DNA of 64,000 nucleotides from Bryobacterales bacterium (GCA_022826925.1 JAJDTX010000159.1:37252-101251), one strand, 5' to 3'; shown: positions 16,588-25,715, counted from the stretch's first letter. Numbers and translations: made by a program. Notes: generated by a model from the sequence alone, not told the origin.

Positions 16588-16970
16588 TCGCTACCCCATC
16601 TGCGCAACGCCCAGTCGGCGCATGCGGTCGCCAGAGACGTGGCCGCGCCGCAGGCCAGCCCCAGCAGCAACATCCCGAAAACGTCGGATCGGACTTCGCG
16701 GACGGCGGCCATTCCACCGGCCATGCCGGCCAGCATCCCGCCCAGCATGATCTGGAGCATCGGCTCGATCATTCCCAGCCAGAGCCCGGCGACCAGCCAG
16801 CAAGGAACCGCCAGAACCATGCCTGCCAGCATGCCGGTGGCCATTGCCGCCCAACCCGGCCACGCCGCCGGCACCGCCCATCCCGCGATAGCGGCAATGA
16901 GCGCGCATGCCGCGGAAGTCGCCAAGGCGTCCCCGACAATGAAGCGGCCGCGACCGCCGATCGCACACAC
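16578..16970 (-). CDS. Small multi-spanning membrane protein, unknown function
   Basis: 130 aa from a GTG at 16970. Four hydrophobic segments rich in Gly, Ala and Met are visible (about residues 14-35, 38-60, 66-90, 97-117). The glycine/methionine-rich stretch LGGMLAGMAGGMAA is distinctive and could pack closely or contact metal, but I do not recognise the family. It lies 4 bp after trpF and overlaps the methyltransferase start. Coding use fits the neighbours and the tight spacing supports it being real. Confidence 0.65.
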   Translation of the reverse strand: MCAIGGRGRFIVGDALATSAACALIAAIAGWAVPAAWPGWAAMATGMLAGMVLAVPCWLVAGLWLGMIEPMLQIMLGGMLAGMAGGMAAVREVRSDVFGMLLLGLACGAATSLATACADWALRRWGSECP

Positions 16971-16974
16971 GGAC

Positions 16975-17625
16975 CTACCCCCCGCGCTGCGCGGCGGCGA
17001 GGTAGCGCGCCACCTTCTGCGGATCCTTCACGCCCGGGCGGGACTCCAGTTGGGAGCTGGCGTCAACGCCCCACGGCCGGACGGCGCGCACGGCATCTGC
17101 CACGTTTCCCCCGTGCAGCCCGCCCGCCAGCACGACCTTGCCGTAGCGCTTGGCGGGCACAGCCAAATGCCACGGAAACGTGGTCCCGGTGCCACCGTGA
17201 CTGCCCTCTACGGCGGTGTCCAACAGGAACGCCTCAACCTCGAACCCGCCCAGCTTCGCGTCGTCGAGTCGCGATCCGACCCGAACCACCTTCCAGATCT
17301 TGAGCCCATCCCCGGCAGCCCTGCGCAGCGAATCGCAATCGTCCGGGCTCTCGTCCCCGTGCAGCTGCGCTACGTCCAGGCCGACCCGGCGCACGGTATC
17401 GGCAACGACCGCCGGGCGCTCAGACACGAAGACACCGACCTTTGACACGCCCTCCGGCAGCGCTTCCACGATCTCGCGCGCTCTTTCCGGCGTCACGGCC
17501 CGCAAGCTGCGCGGAACGAAAATCAGGCCGATCGCATTCGCGCCGGACCGCGCCGCGTGGACGGCGTCCGCGGGGCGAGTAACGCCGCAAACCTTGCGCA
17601 GCTCCGGTTGAGAACCCTCGAACAT
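16975..17625 (-). CDS. trpF: Phosphoribosylanthranilate isomerase
   Basis: 216 aa from the ATG at 17625 (the frame is open to 17742, but the extension has no family match). The catalytic cysteine lies in KVCGVTRPADA and the general-acid aspartate in AFLLDTAVEGSHGGTG; VAQLHGDES and VVLAGGLHGGNV are further TrpF hallmarks of the TIM barrel. It converts N-(5-phosphoribosyl)anthranilate to CdRP in tryptophan biosynthesis. No other trp gene is near; it sits in an operon with unrelated genes, 52 bp after the Nudix/MBL fusion. Confidence 0.92.
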   Translation of the reverse strand: MFEGSQPELRKVCGVTRPADAVHAARSGANAIGLIFVPRSLRAVTPERAREIVEALPEGVSKVGVFVSERPAVVADTVRRVGLDVAQLHGDESPDDCDSLRRAAGDGLKIWKVVRVGSRLDDAKLGGFEVEAFLLDTAVEGSHGGTGTTFPWHLAVPAKRYGKVVLAGGLHGGNVADAVRAVRPWGVDASSQLESRPGVKDPQKVARYLAAAQRGG

Positions 17626-17677
17626 TGGCTTCAGCGTAGCAGCGCCGACGACGAGCGCTCTCCTGCACTGCCGCGTA

Positions 17678-19261
17678 TCAGCCGCGGCCGAGCTGCATGC
17701 GGAGCTCCGCGGGCAGCGGCGGGATCCGCCCGACAGCCGCAAGCCGCTCTAGGTGCGCGATGACCTGCCGCACCGCCAGCTCCCTTGCGCGGGGATTGAT
17801 TTCGTCGTATACCGCGTCCAGCATCGCTGCCGGCTCGCGCTGGCCGGCCTGCCAGGCTCCGAAGACGCGATCTTCACGCCACAACCTGTGCTTCCGCGCC
17901 GCCGTCAAGGCCTTGCGAGCGTCCCGCATCATCGTCCCGTGACTGGGCAGGATGACTCTCGCCCCCAGACCCGCCAACCGTTCGAGCGACTCCAGGTACT
18001 CGACCATGCTCCCGTCCGGAGGGTTGATCACCACCGTCCCGTAGCCGGAAAGCATGTCGCCGCAAAGCAACGTGAGCGTCCGCTCCTCGAAAAAGCACAG
18101 GTGGCCGCTGGCGTGCCCGGGCGTGTGCAGGACCCGGAGTCTCAGCGGCGGGCTGCCGGCCAGCGTGACAAGCTCGCCGCCCTCAAAGCGACGGTCGATG
18201 CGCAATCCCGACTCGGCGAGCCGCGCCGCCGTAGATGCATGTGCCCAGACTGGCACGTCGAACTGGCGGCGGAGCGCTTCGACCCCTCCCACGTGGTCTT
18301 CGTGATGATGCGTCAGCCAGATTCCGCACAGCCGCCCCCCTGTGCGCTGCGCTTCCTCGCGAACGATCTCGGCCAGCCGGCGTTGCGCCTCCGGCAAGGG
18401 CGAGCCAGGATCGATCGCTACCAATTCAGAGCTGCCGACCAGCATGGCGTTCGTGTGAGTGGCCGGCGGCAGCGTGCGGGCCTCCAGAGGGATCACGCGG
18501 ATGCCCGGCCGGAATTCGATCGAATGGGGCGAGTTCGGCTCGTGGGACTGCGAGCGCCATAGTAGGTTGCGTCCGTCCGGGCCATGCTCGCCAAGCACTC
18601 GAATCGTTTCCAAAGTGGGCTGCGCCAGCAGCACATCCCCCTCGTCCCAGCGGAGCAGCGCCTCGTCGGCTCGAATCCACTCGCCGCTTTCCAGCTCCCC
18701 CGGGATGACCGTGGGCTGGCCGACCTCGTCGCGCTCCCATTCCAACAGGAAGAACGTCGCATCGAATCGGACGGGCGACAAGGGGGGTGTGACCCAGCGC
18801 CCCGCGAAGCGCAGTCGCGAGGCATCCAGCGCCAGCTCGTGGCTGCGCAGCCACGCGCCGAAGTCAAGCGCGTCCGCCAGCAGCTGGTCCCGAGCCTCAC
18901 GGACCTGGCCAACGCTCGGCAATCTCCCCGAGACTGCTAGGATGCCCGTCTCTTCAAACAGCTCGCGCAAGGCGCAAGCCGTGTGGGCTGCGGGCCGGCC
19001 CGAGCGGGCGTAGGCATCGCTGCCATCGACCGAACCTGCAGCCGGGACCGCGCCGTCGGTGTCGGACAGGCGACCGCCCGGGAACGCATGCCAGCCGCCC
19101 ATGAAGCGCAGCGACTCAGACCGGCGCACCCAGAAGATCTCGCAAGCCCCGTCAGGCGCCGAACGGTACGGGATCACGCCTGCCGACAACCGCGGCGTGG
19201 AAGGCCCGGGAGTGGAATTGGGCTCGACCACGCCACGTGGCGAGCTGGCGCGAGGCGGCAA
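17678..19261 (-). CDS. Nudix hydrolase - metallo-beta-lactamase-fold fusion protein
   Basis: 527 aa from a TTG at 19261; the true start may be a little downstream. The N-terminal half (about 20-230) is Nudix: FPGGRLSD, a 40-residue insertion, then RELFEETGI. The C-terminal half (about 245-500) is an MBL hydrolase with HHHEDHVGG, a further histidine in HTPGHASGH, an aspartate in LLCGDMLSGYG and a final SHG, the LACTB2/glyoxalase-II-like pattern, with both metal sites intact. Together they could act on a nucleotide or CoA derivative and then a thioester or phosphodiester. It lies 28 bp downstream of the DUF1501 gene and 52 bp before trpF. Confidence 0.85.
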   Translation of the reverse strand: MPPRASSPRGVVEPNSTPGPSTPRLSAGVIPYRSAPDGACEIFWVRRSESLRFMGGWHAFPGGRLSDTDGAVPAAGSVDGSDAYARSGRPAAHTACALRELFEETGILAVSGRLPSVGQVREARDQLLADALDFGAWLRSHELALDASRLRFAGRWVTPPLSPVRFDATFFLLEWERDEVGQPTVIPGELESGEWIRADEALLRWDEGDVLLAQPTLETIRVLGEHGPDGRNLLWRSQSHEPNSPHSIEFRPGIRVIPLEARTLPPATHTNAMLVGSSELVAIDPGSPLPEAQRRLAEIVREEAQRTGGRLCGIWLTHHHEDHVGGVEALRRQFDVPVWAHASTAARLAESGLRIDRRFEGGELVTLAGSPPLRLRVLHTPGHASGHLCFFEERTLTLLCGDMLSGYGTVVINPPDGSMVEYLESLERLAGLGARVILPSHGTMMRDARKALTAARKHRLWREDRVFGAWQAGQREPAAMLDAVYDEINPRARELAVRQVIAHLERLAAVGRIPPLPAELRMQLGRG

Positions 19262-19289
19262 ACCCTACCGTATCACGCGACGCGGCGCA

Positions 19290-20702
19290 TCAAGCGAGCG
19301 CCTGGTGGATGAGCTTGCCGCCATTGACGGTCGCACGTTCGGAGCGTCCGTTGTGCAGGTAGGTCAAGCTCAGATGGTCAAGGCCCAACAGATGCAGGAT
19401 GGTCGCGTGGATGTCGTGCACGTGGTACGGCGACTCCTCGGCGCGCAATCCAAGTTCGTCGGTGGTGCCGATCGCTTGGCCGCCCTTGATGCCGCCACCC
19501 GCCATCCAGATCGTGAATCCCCAAGGGTTGTGGTCGCGGCCGTCGCCTTCCTCGTTGAACGGCGTCCGCCCGAACTCGCCGCCCCAGATCACCAACGTCT
19601 CGTCCAGCAACCCGCGCGACTTCAGGTCCGTGAGCAGTCCGGCGATCGGCTTGTCCGAGACGCCGCACCACTTGGTATGGTTCTCCTCGATCTTCCGGTG
19701 CGCGTCCCAGCCCCCGCAGTAGGCCTGGACGAACCGGACCCCCCGCTCCACGAGCCTGCGCGCCAGCAACAGGTTCCGGCCGTATATCGCGGTCTGCTCC
19801 TGGCCCATGCCGTAGAGTTCCTTGGTCGCCTCGCTCTCTTGGGCCAGGTCGACCGCTTCCGGCGCGTGCGCCTGCATGCGAAACGCCAGTTCGTAGGACT
19901 GCAGCCGCGCGTCCAGGTCGCTCTCGTGCGGGTGTTTTTCCTTGTGGTGGCGGTTGAGCGCCGCCAGCAAGTCCAACTTGCCGCGCTGCTGGAGCCCGCC
20001 GACGGCATCGGGGGTCTCCAGATTGAGGATCGGAGCGCCCTCTTGCTTGAACAGCGTGCCTTGGTAGGCGGCGGGCAGGAACCCTGCGCTCCAATTCTTG
20101 GAGGCGCCGTTGATGCGCACCTCGTCGTTGAGAATGACGTAGGTCGGCAGGTTGCGATTGGCCGACCCCAGCCCGTACGTCACCCACGCCCCCATCGAGG
20201 GGCGCCCGGCCAGGATGGAGCCGGTGTTCATCTGGCAGACCGATCCCACATGGTTCAAGCCGTCAGCCGTGCAGGATCGAATGACCGCCAAGTCGTCTAC
20301 ATGCTCGGCAACGTGGGGATACCAATCCGACACCCACAAGCCGCTCTCGCCGTGCTGGGCCCACTTCCGCTGGGAGGGCATCAGCGTGTTGTGCGCGGTG
20401 CCCGGCATGGCTGTCAGCGGTCTGCCGTAGGACTCCGGCATGGGCTGGCCCGCGTACTTTTCCAAGGCCGGCTTCGGGTCGAAGGTGTCCATGTGGCTCG
20501 GGCCGCCTTCCATGAAGCACCAGATCACCGACTTGGCTCTCGGGGCGTGATGGGGCTCCCGTGGCGCAAGCGGGTCCTGGGCCGCATATCCGTGCTGCGC
20601 TTGGACGGCCGCCAGCGCCAATGCGCCCAAGCCGCCGCTGGCTTGGCTCAAGAACGCTCGGCGCGACCTCGCAGCCATCGAATCGCTGGCGCGTTGGGAC
20701 AT
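19290..20702 (-). CDS. DUF1501 protein, Tat-exported, sulfatase-fold
   Basis: 470 aa. The N-terminus has a Tat motif (SRRAFLSQA) and a hydrophobic stretch. The body matches DUF1501, an alkaline-phosphatase/sulfatase-superfamily fold: CFMEGGPSHMDTFDPKP, ILNDEVRINGASKNW and DHNPWGFTIWMAGGG. The formylglycine cysteine motif of true sulfatases is absent, so hydrolytic activity is uncertain. Such genes nearly always follow a DUF1549/DUF1553 gene, as here (32-bp gap). GAGGAG lies 8 bp before the ATG. The pair is assumed to work together in the periplasm on an unknown substrate. Confidence 0.9.
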   Translation of the reverse strand: MSQRASDSMAARSRRAFLSQASGGLGALALAAVQAQHGYAAQDPLAPREPHHAPRAKSVIWCFMEGGPSHMDTFDPKPALEKYAGQPMPESYGRPLTAMPGTAHNTLMPSQRKWAQHGESGLWVSDWYPHVAEHVDDLAVIRSCTADGLNHVGSVCQMNTGSILAGRPSMGAWVTYGLGSANRNLPTYVILNDEVRINGASKNWSAGFLPAAYQGTLFKQEGAPILNLETPDAVGGLQQRGKLDLLAALNRHHKEKHPHESDLDARLQSYELAFRMQAHAPEAVDLAQESEATKELYGMGQEQTAIYGRNLLLARRLVERGVRFVQAYCGGWDAHRKIEENHTKWCGVSDKPIAGLLTDLKSRGLLDETLVIWGGEFGRTPFNEEGDGRDHNPWGFTIWMAGGGIKGGQAIGTTDELGLRAEESPYHVHDIHATILHLLGLDHLSLTYLHNGRSERATVNGGKLIHQALA

Positions 20703-20716
20703 GTCAGTATCTCCTC

Positions 20717-20733
20717 GCCAAGACTCCCTTGGC
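20717..20733. repeat. Intercistronic inverted repeat between the DUF1553 and DUF1501 genes
   Basis: GCCAAG and CTTGGC form a 6-bp perfect stem with a 5-nt loop in the 32-bp spacer, immediately before the SD of the DUF1501 gene. It has no T-run, so it is not a classical terminator; it could protect the 3' end of processed mRNA. Functional weight is low. Confidence 0.35.
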
Positions 20734-20734
20734 G

Positions 20735-22990
20735 TCAGTTCCCGAACACGAACTCGTTCGAGTTCAGCAGCATGTGGGCGAAATCCACCACTGCGGCGGC
20801 TTCCTGCTGGCTCATGCCAGCGGGAAAGACATCCGGCAGCAACAGCGGCTCGCCGGCGGCGGCGCGCTCGGCAATGATGCCGCGCTGGGTCTCGAAGAAC
20901 GTCAGCACCGTGTCTTTCTCCCAGCCATCGGGCTGCCGCGAATACGCCAGGCGGAAGCCCTCGCGGATCTGTCGGTCCCGATCGGCGCCCGCGGCATCGA
21001 GAATGCGTCCGGCCATTCCCTGCGCCCAGCCCAGCGTGTGCTCGCTATTGAGCAGGGCCAGCGCCTGCGGCGCGGTGGTGGTCAGCGAGCGGCGCGCGCA
21101 AGACTCGTGCGTGTCGGGCATGTCAAACGACTCCAGCATGGGATAGCGCGAATTGCGGCGCACGAACACGTACACGCTGCGGCGGTCTTGGGCGTGCTGG
21201 CTTTCCGGCACGTCCCACCCGCCGCGCGGCTGGGACGCTCCCATCGGGAGCTTGGGGAAGACGCTCGGCCCGCCGACTTGGTGGTTGAGGCGGCCGGCCA
21301 CCGCGAGCATCGAATCGCGGATAACCTCGCCTTCGAGCCGCTGGGGCGGGAATCGCCACAAGAGTCGATTCAGGGGATCCTCTTCGGAGGCCGCTTGCCT
21401 GAATTCGGAAGACTGCTGGTAGGTTTGCGAATTCATGATCAGCCGGTGCATCTGCTTGATGCTCCAGCCACTGCGCCGGAACTCTACCGCCAGCCAATCC
21501 AGCAGCTCGGGATGTGTCGGGCGCTCGCCCATGAGGCCGAAATCGCTGGGCGTGCGCACGATGCCTTGCCCGAAGTGGTAGTGCCACAGCCGATTGGCCA
21601 TCACTCGCGCCGTGAGCGGGTTGTCGGCGCCCGTAAGCCAGCCCGCCAGAGCCGTGCGCCGCCCCGAGGAGCGCCCATCCAAGGCGGGTGCGTAAGCCGC
21701 GGGGCCTGGGGCCAGCATCGTCAGATAGCCCGGCTCAACTTCCTCCAGAGGCGCCGCGTAGTTGGCGAACGAGAGGACGTGCGTCGCCGGGGCCTCCGGC
21801 CCCAGTTCGCGGATGCCCATGCCGACGGGCAGCGGTGCGGGCTTCAGGTGGTCATACTCGGCCAGTTCCGCCTCTAGTTCGCGGTAGCGCTGCTTGTCCT
21901 TGTCAGGCAGCGAATTCGCCAGCCTGGCATCGTTGTGGTAGCGCATCTGCCACATGTGCTGCTGGAACAGCAGCCTTTCGTACATCGAGCGCTTGCCCGC
22001 GTTCTTGCGGAAAGCCTCCCGTGTCTCGGGGGAGCGCCGGTTCACTTGCGTCTCGAAGGCATCCGCGCGCTTGGCCTCCAGCAAGGCATCCATCTGCGAC
22101 CGGATCTCGCGGGTGGCCTCTTCCCAATTCGATTGCTGGAGTTCGCGCTCGGCTCGTTGCCGCTCGGTCAGCAGGTGGATCTCATCATCGGTGGCCACGT
22201 TGGTGAAGAACGCTTGCAAGCGGTAGTAGTCGCTTTGCAGGATCGGATCGAACTTGTGGTCGTGGCACTTCGCACAGCTGTAGGTCAGCCCCAGGAACAC
22301 GCTGCCGACGGTGTCGGTGATGTCCAGCAGAACCTCCTGTCGCCGCTGCATCAAGATCGCCGCATTGGACTCGTCGGGATAGTGGCGGTTGAACCCAGTG
22401 GCGATACGGGCCTGGGGGTCGTTCGGCCACAGCTCGTCTCCGGCGATCTGCTCTTGGACGAAGCGGTCGTAAGGCTTGTCGCTGTTCAGAGACTCGATCA
22501 CGTAGTCCCGGTAGCGCCAGGCGTTGGGGCGCGTCTCGTCCGACTTGAAGCCCTCGCTCTCGGCGTAGCGCGCCAGGTCGAGCCAGTGCCGCGCCCAGCG
22601 CTCGCCGTAGCGCGGCGACGCCAGCAGCCGGTCGACCACCTTGGCGAAAGCATCCGGCGAATCATCCGCGACAAACGCCCGCACTTCAGCCGGAGTGGGC
22701 GGCAGGCCGTGCAAGTCGAACGTCGCCCGGCGGATCAGCGTGATCCGGTCCGCCCTCGCGGCTGGCCGGATGCCCTCGCTGCGCAGGCGCGCCGACACGA
22801 ACGCATCGATCGGGTGGTCGGTGCTGGACGCCGGCATGTCCGGCTCGGCGACCGGCTGGAAGGCCCAGTGCGAGCGCTGGTTTTCTGGGAAGTCTGGCTC
22901 GCCCGCGATGCTCGCTGCCGCACCCGAGACAGTCGCGACACAGGTCAATACGGCAACGCAGAAGAGGATAGGTCCGATCTTGGGGGACAT
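20735..22990 (-). CDS. DUF1549/DUF1553 domain protein, exported
   Basis: 751 aa with a signal peptide (MSPKIGPILFCVAVLTCVATV). The DUF1549 half contains RATFDLHGLPPTPAEVRAF, YGERWARHWLDLARYAES and a c-type-heme-like CAKCH inside YSCAKCHDHKFDPI. The DUF1553 half contains ANRLWHYHFGQGIVRTPSDF and CARRSLTTTAPQALALLNS. An extra N-terminal PSCyt1 cytochrome domain is not present. These proteins are multiplied in Planctomycetota, Verrucomicrobiota and Acidobacteriota, and their reaction is unknown. A sigma70-like promoter precedes it. It heads the leftward run through DUF1501, Nudix/MBL, trpF and the methyltransferase. Confidence 0.92.
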   Translation of the reverse strand: MSPKIGPILFCVAVLTCVATVSGAAASIAGEPDFPENQRSHWAFQPVAEPDMPASSTDHPIDAFVSARLRSEGIRPAARADRITLIRRATFDLHGLPPTPAEVRAFVADDSPDAFAKVVDRLLASPRYGERWARHWLDLARYAESEGFKSDETRPNAWRYRDYVIESLNSDKPYDRFVQEQIAGDELWPNDPQARIATGFNRHYPDESNAAILMQRRQEVLLDITDTVGSVFLGLTYSCAKCHDHKFDPILQSDYYRLQAFFTNVATDDEIHLLTERQRAERELQQSNWEEATREIRSQMDALLEAKRADAFETQVNRRSPETREAFRKNAGKRSMYERLLFQQHMWQMRYHNDARLANSLPDKDKQRYRELEAELAEYDHLKPAPLPVGMGIRELGPEAPATHVLSFANYAAPLEEVEPGYLTMLAPGPAAYAPALDGRSSGRRTALAGWLTGADNPLTARVMANRLWHYHFGQGIVRTPSDFGLMGERPTHPELLDWLAVEFRRSGWSIKQMHRLIMNSQTYQQSSEFRQAASEEDPLNRLLWRFPPQRLEGEVIRDSMLAVAGRLNHQVGGPSVFPKLPMGASQPRGGWDVPESQHAQDRRSVYVFVRRNSRYPMLESFDMPDTHESCARRSLTTTAPQALALLNSEHTLGWAQGMAGRILDAAGADRDRQIREGFRLAYSRQPDGWEKDTVLTFFETQRGIIAERAAAGEPLLLPDVFPAGMSQQEAAAVVDFAHMLLNSNEFVFGN

Positions 22991-23036
22991 GACGAAGCTT
23001 GGCGCGATGGCTGGCGCAACAGCCCTACGCAGTCAC

Positions 23037-23066
23037 ACTATCCGGTGTTTGCATATATATTGTCAA
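23037..23066 (-). promoter_or_regulatory. Sigma70-type promoter for the DUF1553-DUF1501 operon
   Basis: On the minus strand a perfect -35 box TTGACA (23066-23061) is followed after 18 bp by GATAGT (23042-23037), a 4/6 match to the -10 consensus. The spacer is unusually AT-rich (ATATATAT). Transcription would start near 23030, giving a 40-nt leader before the ATG at 22990. This is the best-formed promoter in the window. Confidence 0.65.
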
Positions 23067-23261
23067 GCCCGCTCGCGTGGAAAACTGCGAGTTGCAGTGC
23101 GCGACCGATGACTATTGCCGGTGAAGTCCAAAGATCCCGGCCGGACAGGCAGCAACCGGGCGGACGGCAACCTAGAATGCGCCGCGCCTGTATCCGGCCA
23201 GCAGGCGGGAGCCGCAGTCCTAGGCGCACGCGGGACAGCGACGGTCTCGACAGCCAGAGGC

Positions 23262-23267
23262 TATCAT
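23262..23267 (+). promoter_or_regulatory. -10-like hexamer TATCAT of the DUF1080 gene
   Basis: TATCAT ends 13 bp before the ATG at 23281. It overlaps an alternative in-frame ATG at 23266, which argues that 23281 is the real start. No SD separates it from the start codon. Confidence 0.4.
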
Positions 23268-23280
23268 GGGCGTACATCTC

Positions 23281-24225
23281 ATGAAACGCTTGCTCCTCAT
23301 CCTGCTACTGTGCGCGGCCAACGCTGCCTGGGCCGGCGACGAGGGGTTCAACGGGCGGTGGGTGATCGAGCCGCTGGGCGACAACAACGGGCGCGTCATG
23401 TGGCTGGAGATCAGCGGCGCAGGGGCGGGACCGATCACCGGATTCATGGTTGGCGGAGGCCCGGGCGGACAGCTGGACCCGATCCACGACGCCAAGATCG
23501 AAGGGGGTCAACTTGCGTTTCACCTCGAGCGCACCTTCGGCCGGGACAGGGGCCGTTCGGTCAAGACTCCCGTCGTTGCGGCCCTGAGGGGCGACGTCCT
23601 GCACGGCGCTGCCACGCGGGAACGGGGCACCATCCTCTGGCTAGGGAGGCGAGCCCCGGTTGTGCCCGACCGCGACGACGGCTCCTGGAAGCCGTCCGCG
23701 CCCATCGCGCTCTCGAACGGCAAAGATCTGAGCGGATGGCACACGCTGCGGCCCGGACGCGAAGAAGGCTGGTACGTCGAGGATGGCACCCTCAAGAACC
23801 ACAGGCGGGCTGACGTGCTGGTTTCCGACCAAGCGTTCTGGAACTTCCGCCTGCAAGTCGAGTTCCTCGTGCATCCCAACATGAACGGAGGCATCGGTCT
23901 GCGCGGCCGCTACGAGATCCAGATCCTCGATGACCACGGCACGCCCCCCAGCGACCACGGCAACGCGGCGCTCTACGGCCGCATCGCGCCTGCCGTGAAC
24001 GCCAGCCGCCCGGCCCGCGAGTGGCAGTCGCTGGACCTGCGTCTGGTCGGGCGCGAACTCAGCGTGGAACTCAACGGCGTCAAGACCATCGATCGCAAGA
24101 TCATCGATGGCTTCACGGCGATGGCCACAGACTGGCGCGAAGACATGCCGGGACCGATCACCCTGCAGGGAGACCACGGCGCTGTGGAGTTCCGAAAGAT
24201 CGTGGTCACTCCTCTGACGCAGTGA
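23281..24225 (+). CDS. DUF1080 (3-keto-disaccharide hydrolase-type) secreted protein
   Basis: 314 aa from the ATG at 23281, which begins a typical signal peptide (MKRLLLILLLCAANAAWA). Residues about 20-125 form an extra N-terminal beta domain. The DUF1080 concanavalin-like domain follows: LSNGKDLSGWHTL, WYVEDGTLKN, FRLQVEFLVHPNMNGGIGLR, YEIQILDDHG and EWQSLDLRLVG. Some family members cleave 3-keto-glucosides produced by Gfo/Idh oxidoreductases, which occur elsewhere in this window. The stop overlaps the GTG of the following glycosyltransferase (GTGA), so the two are co-translated. Confidence 0.88.
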   Translation: MKRLLLILLLCAANAAWAGDEGFNGRWVIEPLGDNNGRVMWLEISGAGAGPITGFMVGGGPGGQLDPIHDAKIEGGQLAFHLERTFGRDRGRSVKTPVVAALRGDVLHGAATRERGTILWLGRRAPVVPDRDDGSWKPSAPIALSNGKDLSGWHTLRPGREEGWYVEDGTLKNHRRADVLVSDQAFWNFRLQVEFLVHPNMNGGIGLRGRYEIQILDDHGTPPSDHGNAALYGRIAPAVNASRPAREWQSLDLRLVGRELSVELNGVKTIDRKIIDGFTAMATDWREDMPGPITLQGDHGAVEFRKIVVTPLTQ

Positions 24226-25715
24226 CGAGGTCTCGCGCCGCGACCCTCGCGGCCGTCGCCGCGCTGGCCATAGCGCTCTATCTGCTGCCCGTTGGCGACC
24301 GCGGGCTGATCGGCCCCGACGAGCCGCGCTACGCGTCGATCTCGCGCGAAATGGCCGAGTCTGGCGACTGGGTGACGCCCAGGCTGTGGGGCGAGGGCTG
24401 GTTTGAAAAGCCGGCCATGCTCTTTTGGATGGGAGGCCTCGGCTATTCCGCCGGCCTGGAGTCGTACACAAGGGTGCCGGTGACTCTGCTCAGCCTCGGA
24501 TTCCTAGCGTTCTTCTTCTGGCGGGTGAAGGCGCACTTTGACGGCGAGACGGCCGTCACCGCGACCTGCCTGCTTGCCACCTCGGCCGGCTGGATCGCCT
24601 ACTCCGATGCGGGGGTCTTCGACGCGCCCCTCACCGCCTTCACCTCTAGCGCGTTGCTGTGCCTGCTGCCGTGGGCCTCCTCAAACGGCCGGAGCAGGCC
24701 TGCCGAGATGGCCGCGTTCGGCGCTCTGCTCGGATTCGGCGTGCTGAGCAAGGGCCTTGTGGCGTTGGTGGTCGCGGCGGCTGCCTCTGTGCCCGTACTC
24801 GTCCGGCGGCCTCGGGCCCTGCTCGACCTGCTCCGTCCAGTGCCGCTGGGTGCGTTCTGCCTGGCGTGCCTGCCCTGGTACGTGGCCTGCTATTGGGCGA
24901 ACGGCCAGGAGTTCATCGACGAGTTCATCGTCAGACACCACTTCGAGAGATTCGTCAGCTCGTCCCTGCAGCACGTTCAGCCGTGGTGGTTCTACCTGCC
25001 CGTGCTGGCCGTCTTTCTCCTGCCGTGGACGCCGCTGGCGCTTTCCCTGCGCTGGGAAACGGTGGCCGCCGGGACGAGCCGCCGCTTCCTGGCCTGCTGG
25101 GCACTGGGCCCGCTGCTGCTCTTCTCCGTCGCGGTGAACAAGCTGCCCGGCTACATTCTGCCCAGCCTGCCGCCACTGGCCATCCTGCTTGCGATCCAGT
25201 GGAAGGCCCGGGCCAGCAGGCCGCTCCTGCTCGCAGCGGGGGCGACGCTGCTGTTGGTGCCGCTGGCAGGCACCCTGCTGCCGGCGGCGCTGGCCGACGG
25301 GATTCGCAGGGCTTGGGCGGGGCTTGACGACACCGCCATTCTGGCAGGGGCCGCGGCGGGCGTCGCGGCGTTCGCGCTGGCATCGATCATGGCGCTGAAG
25401 GCCCCGCGCCAGCGGTCAGTCCCGGCCGTGTGCGCGATTGCGGCGCTAACGCTCGCGGCGCTGAAGTTCCAATCCTTCCCGGCGATCAGCCTGCAGGCCG
25501 GCACGCGAGAGTTCGTGACCCAGGAACGGACGCGCCTGGCCGACTCGTGCATCGGCGACATTCGGCGCCACGCGGCCTATGGCATTCGGCATTACAGCGG
25601 CCACTTCGTCCCGGACTGCGAGCAAGTCCCTGCGGCGTTCCGAATTGAAGGCGACCCGCCTGCGCTCGTGCCGAGTCAAGCGGAGGACTCCCCGCCCCGC
25701 TCCCTCGGCGAGTGA
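24222..25715 (+). CDS. ArnT-like membrane glycosyltransferase (PMT superfamily)
   Basis: 497 aa from the GTG at 24222, overlapping the preceding stop. After a first membrane helix (residues about 5-22) comes the periplasmic catalytic loop GPDEPRYASISREMAES, then DWVTPRLWGEGWFEKPAM, the hallmark of ArnT/PMT-2 enzymes with the catalytic acidic DE pair. About 11-12 hydrophobic segments follow, then a short soluble C-terminal region. The family moves sugars from polyprenyl-phosphate donors to lipid A or other periplasmic acceptors. The acceptor here is unknown; coupling to the DUF1080 gene suggests a glycan context. Confidence 0.88.
   Translation: MTRSRAATLAAVAALAIALYLLPVGDRGLIGPDEPRYASISREMAESGDWVTPRLWGEGWFEKPAMLFWMGGLGYSAGLESYTRVPVTLLSLGFLAFFFWRVKAHFDGETAVTATCLLATSAGWIAYSDAGVFDAPLTAFTSSALLCLLPWASSNGRSRPAEMAAFGALLGFGVLSKGLVALVVAAAASVPVLVRRPRALLDLLRPVPLGAFCLACLPWYVACYWANGQEFIDEFIVRHHFERFVSSSLQHVQPWWFYLPVLAVFLLPWTPLALSLRWETVAAGTSRRFLACWALGPLLLFSVAVNKLPGYILPSLPPLAILLAIQWKARASRPLLLAAGATLLLVPLAGTLLPAALADGIRRAWAGLDDTAILAGAAAGVAAFALASIMALKAPRQRSVPAVCAIAALTLAALKFQSFPAISLQAGTREFVTQERTRLADSCIGDIRRHAAYGIRHYSGHFVPDCEQVPAAFRIEGDPPALVPSQAEDSPPRSLGE

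Noticed and set aside
19059..21146. 695-codon open frame on the plus strand
   Set aside because: It is antisense to the Nudix/MBL, DUF1501 and DUF1553 genes, all with clear family motifs.
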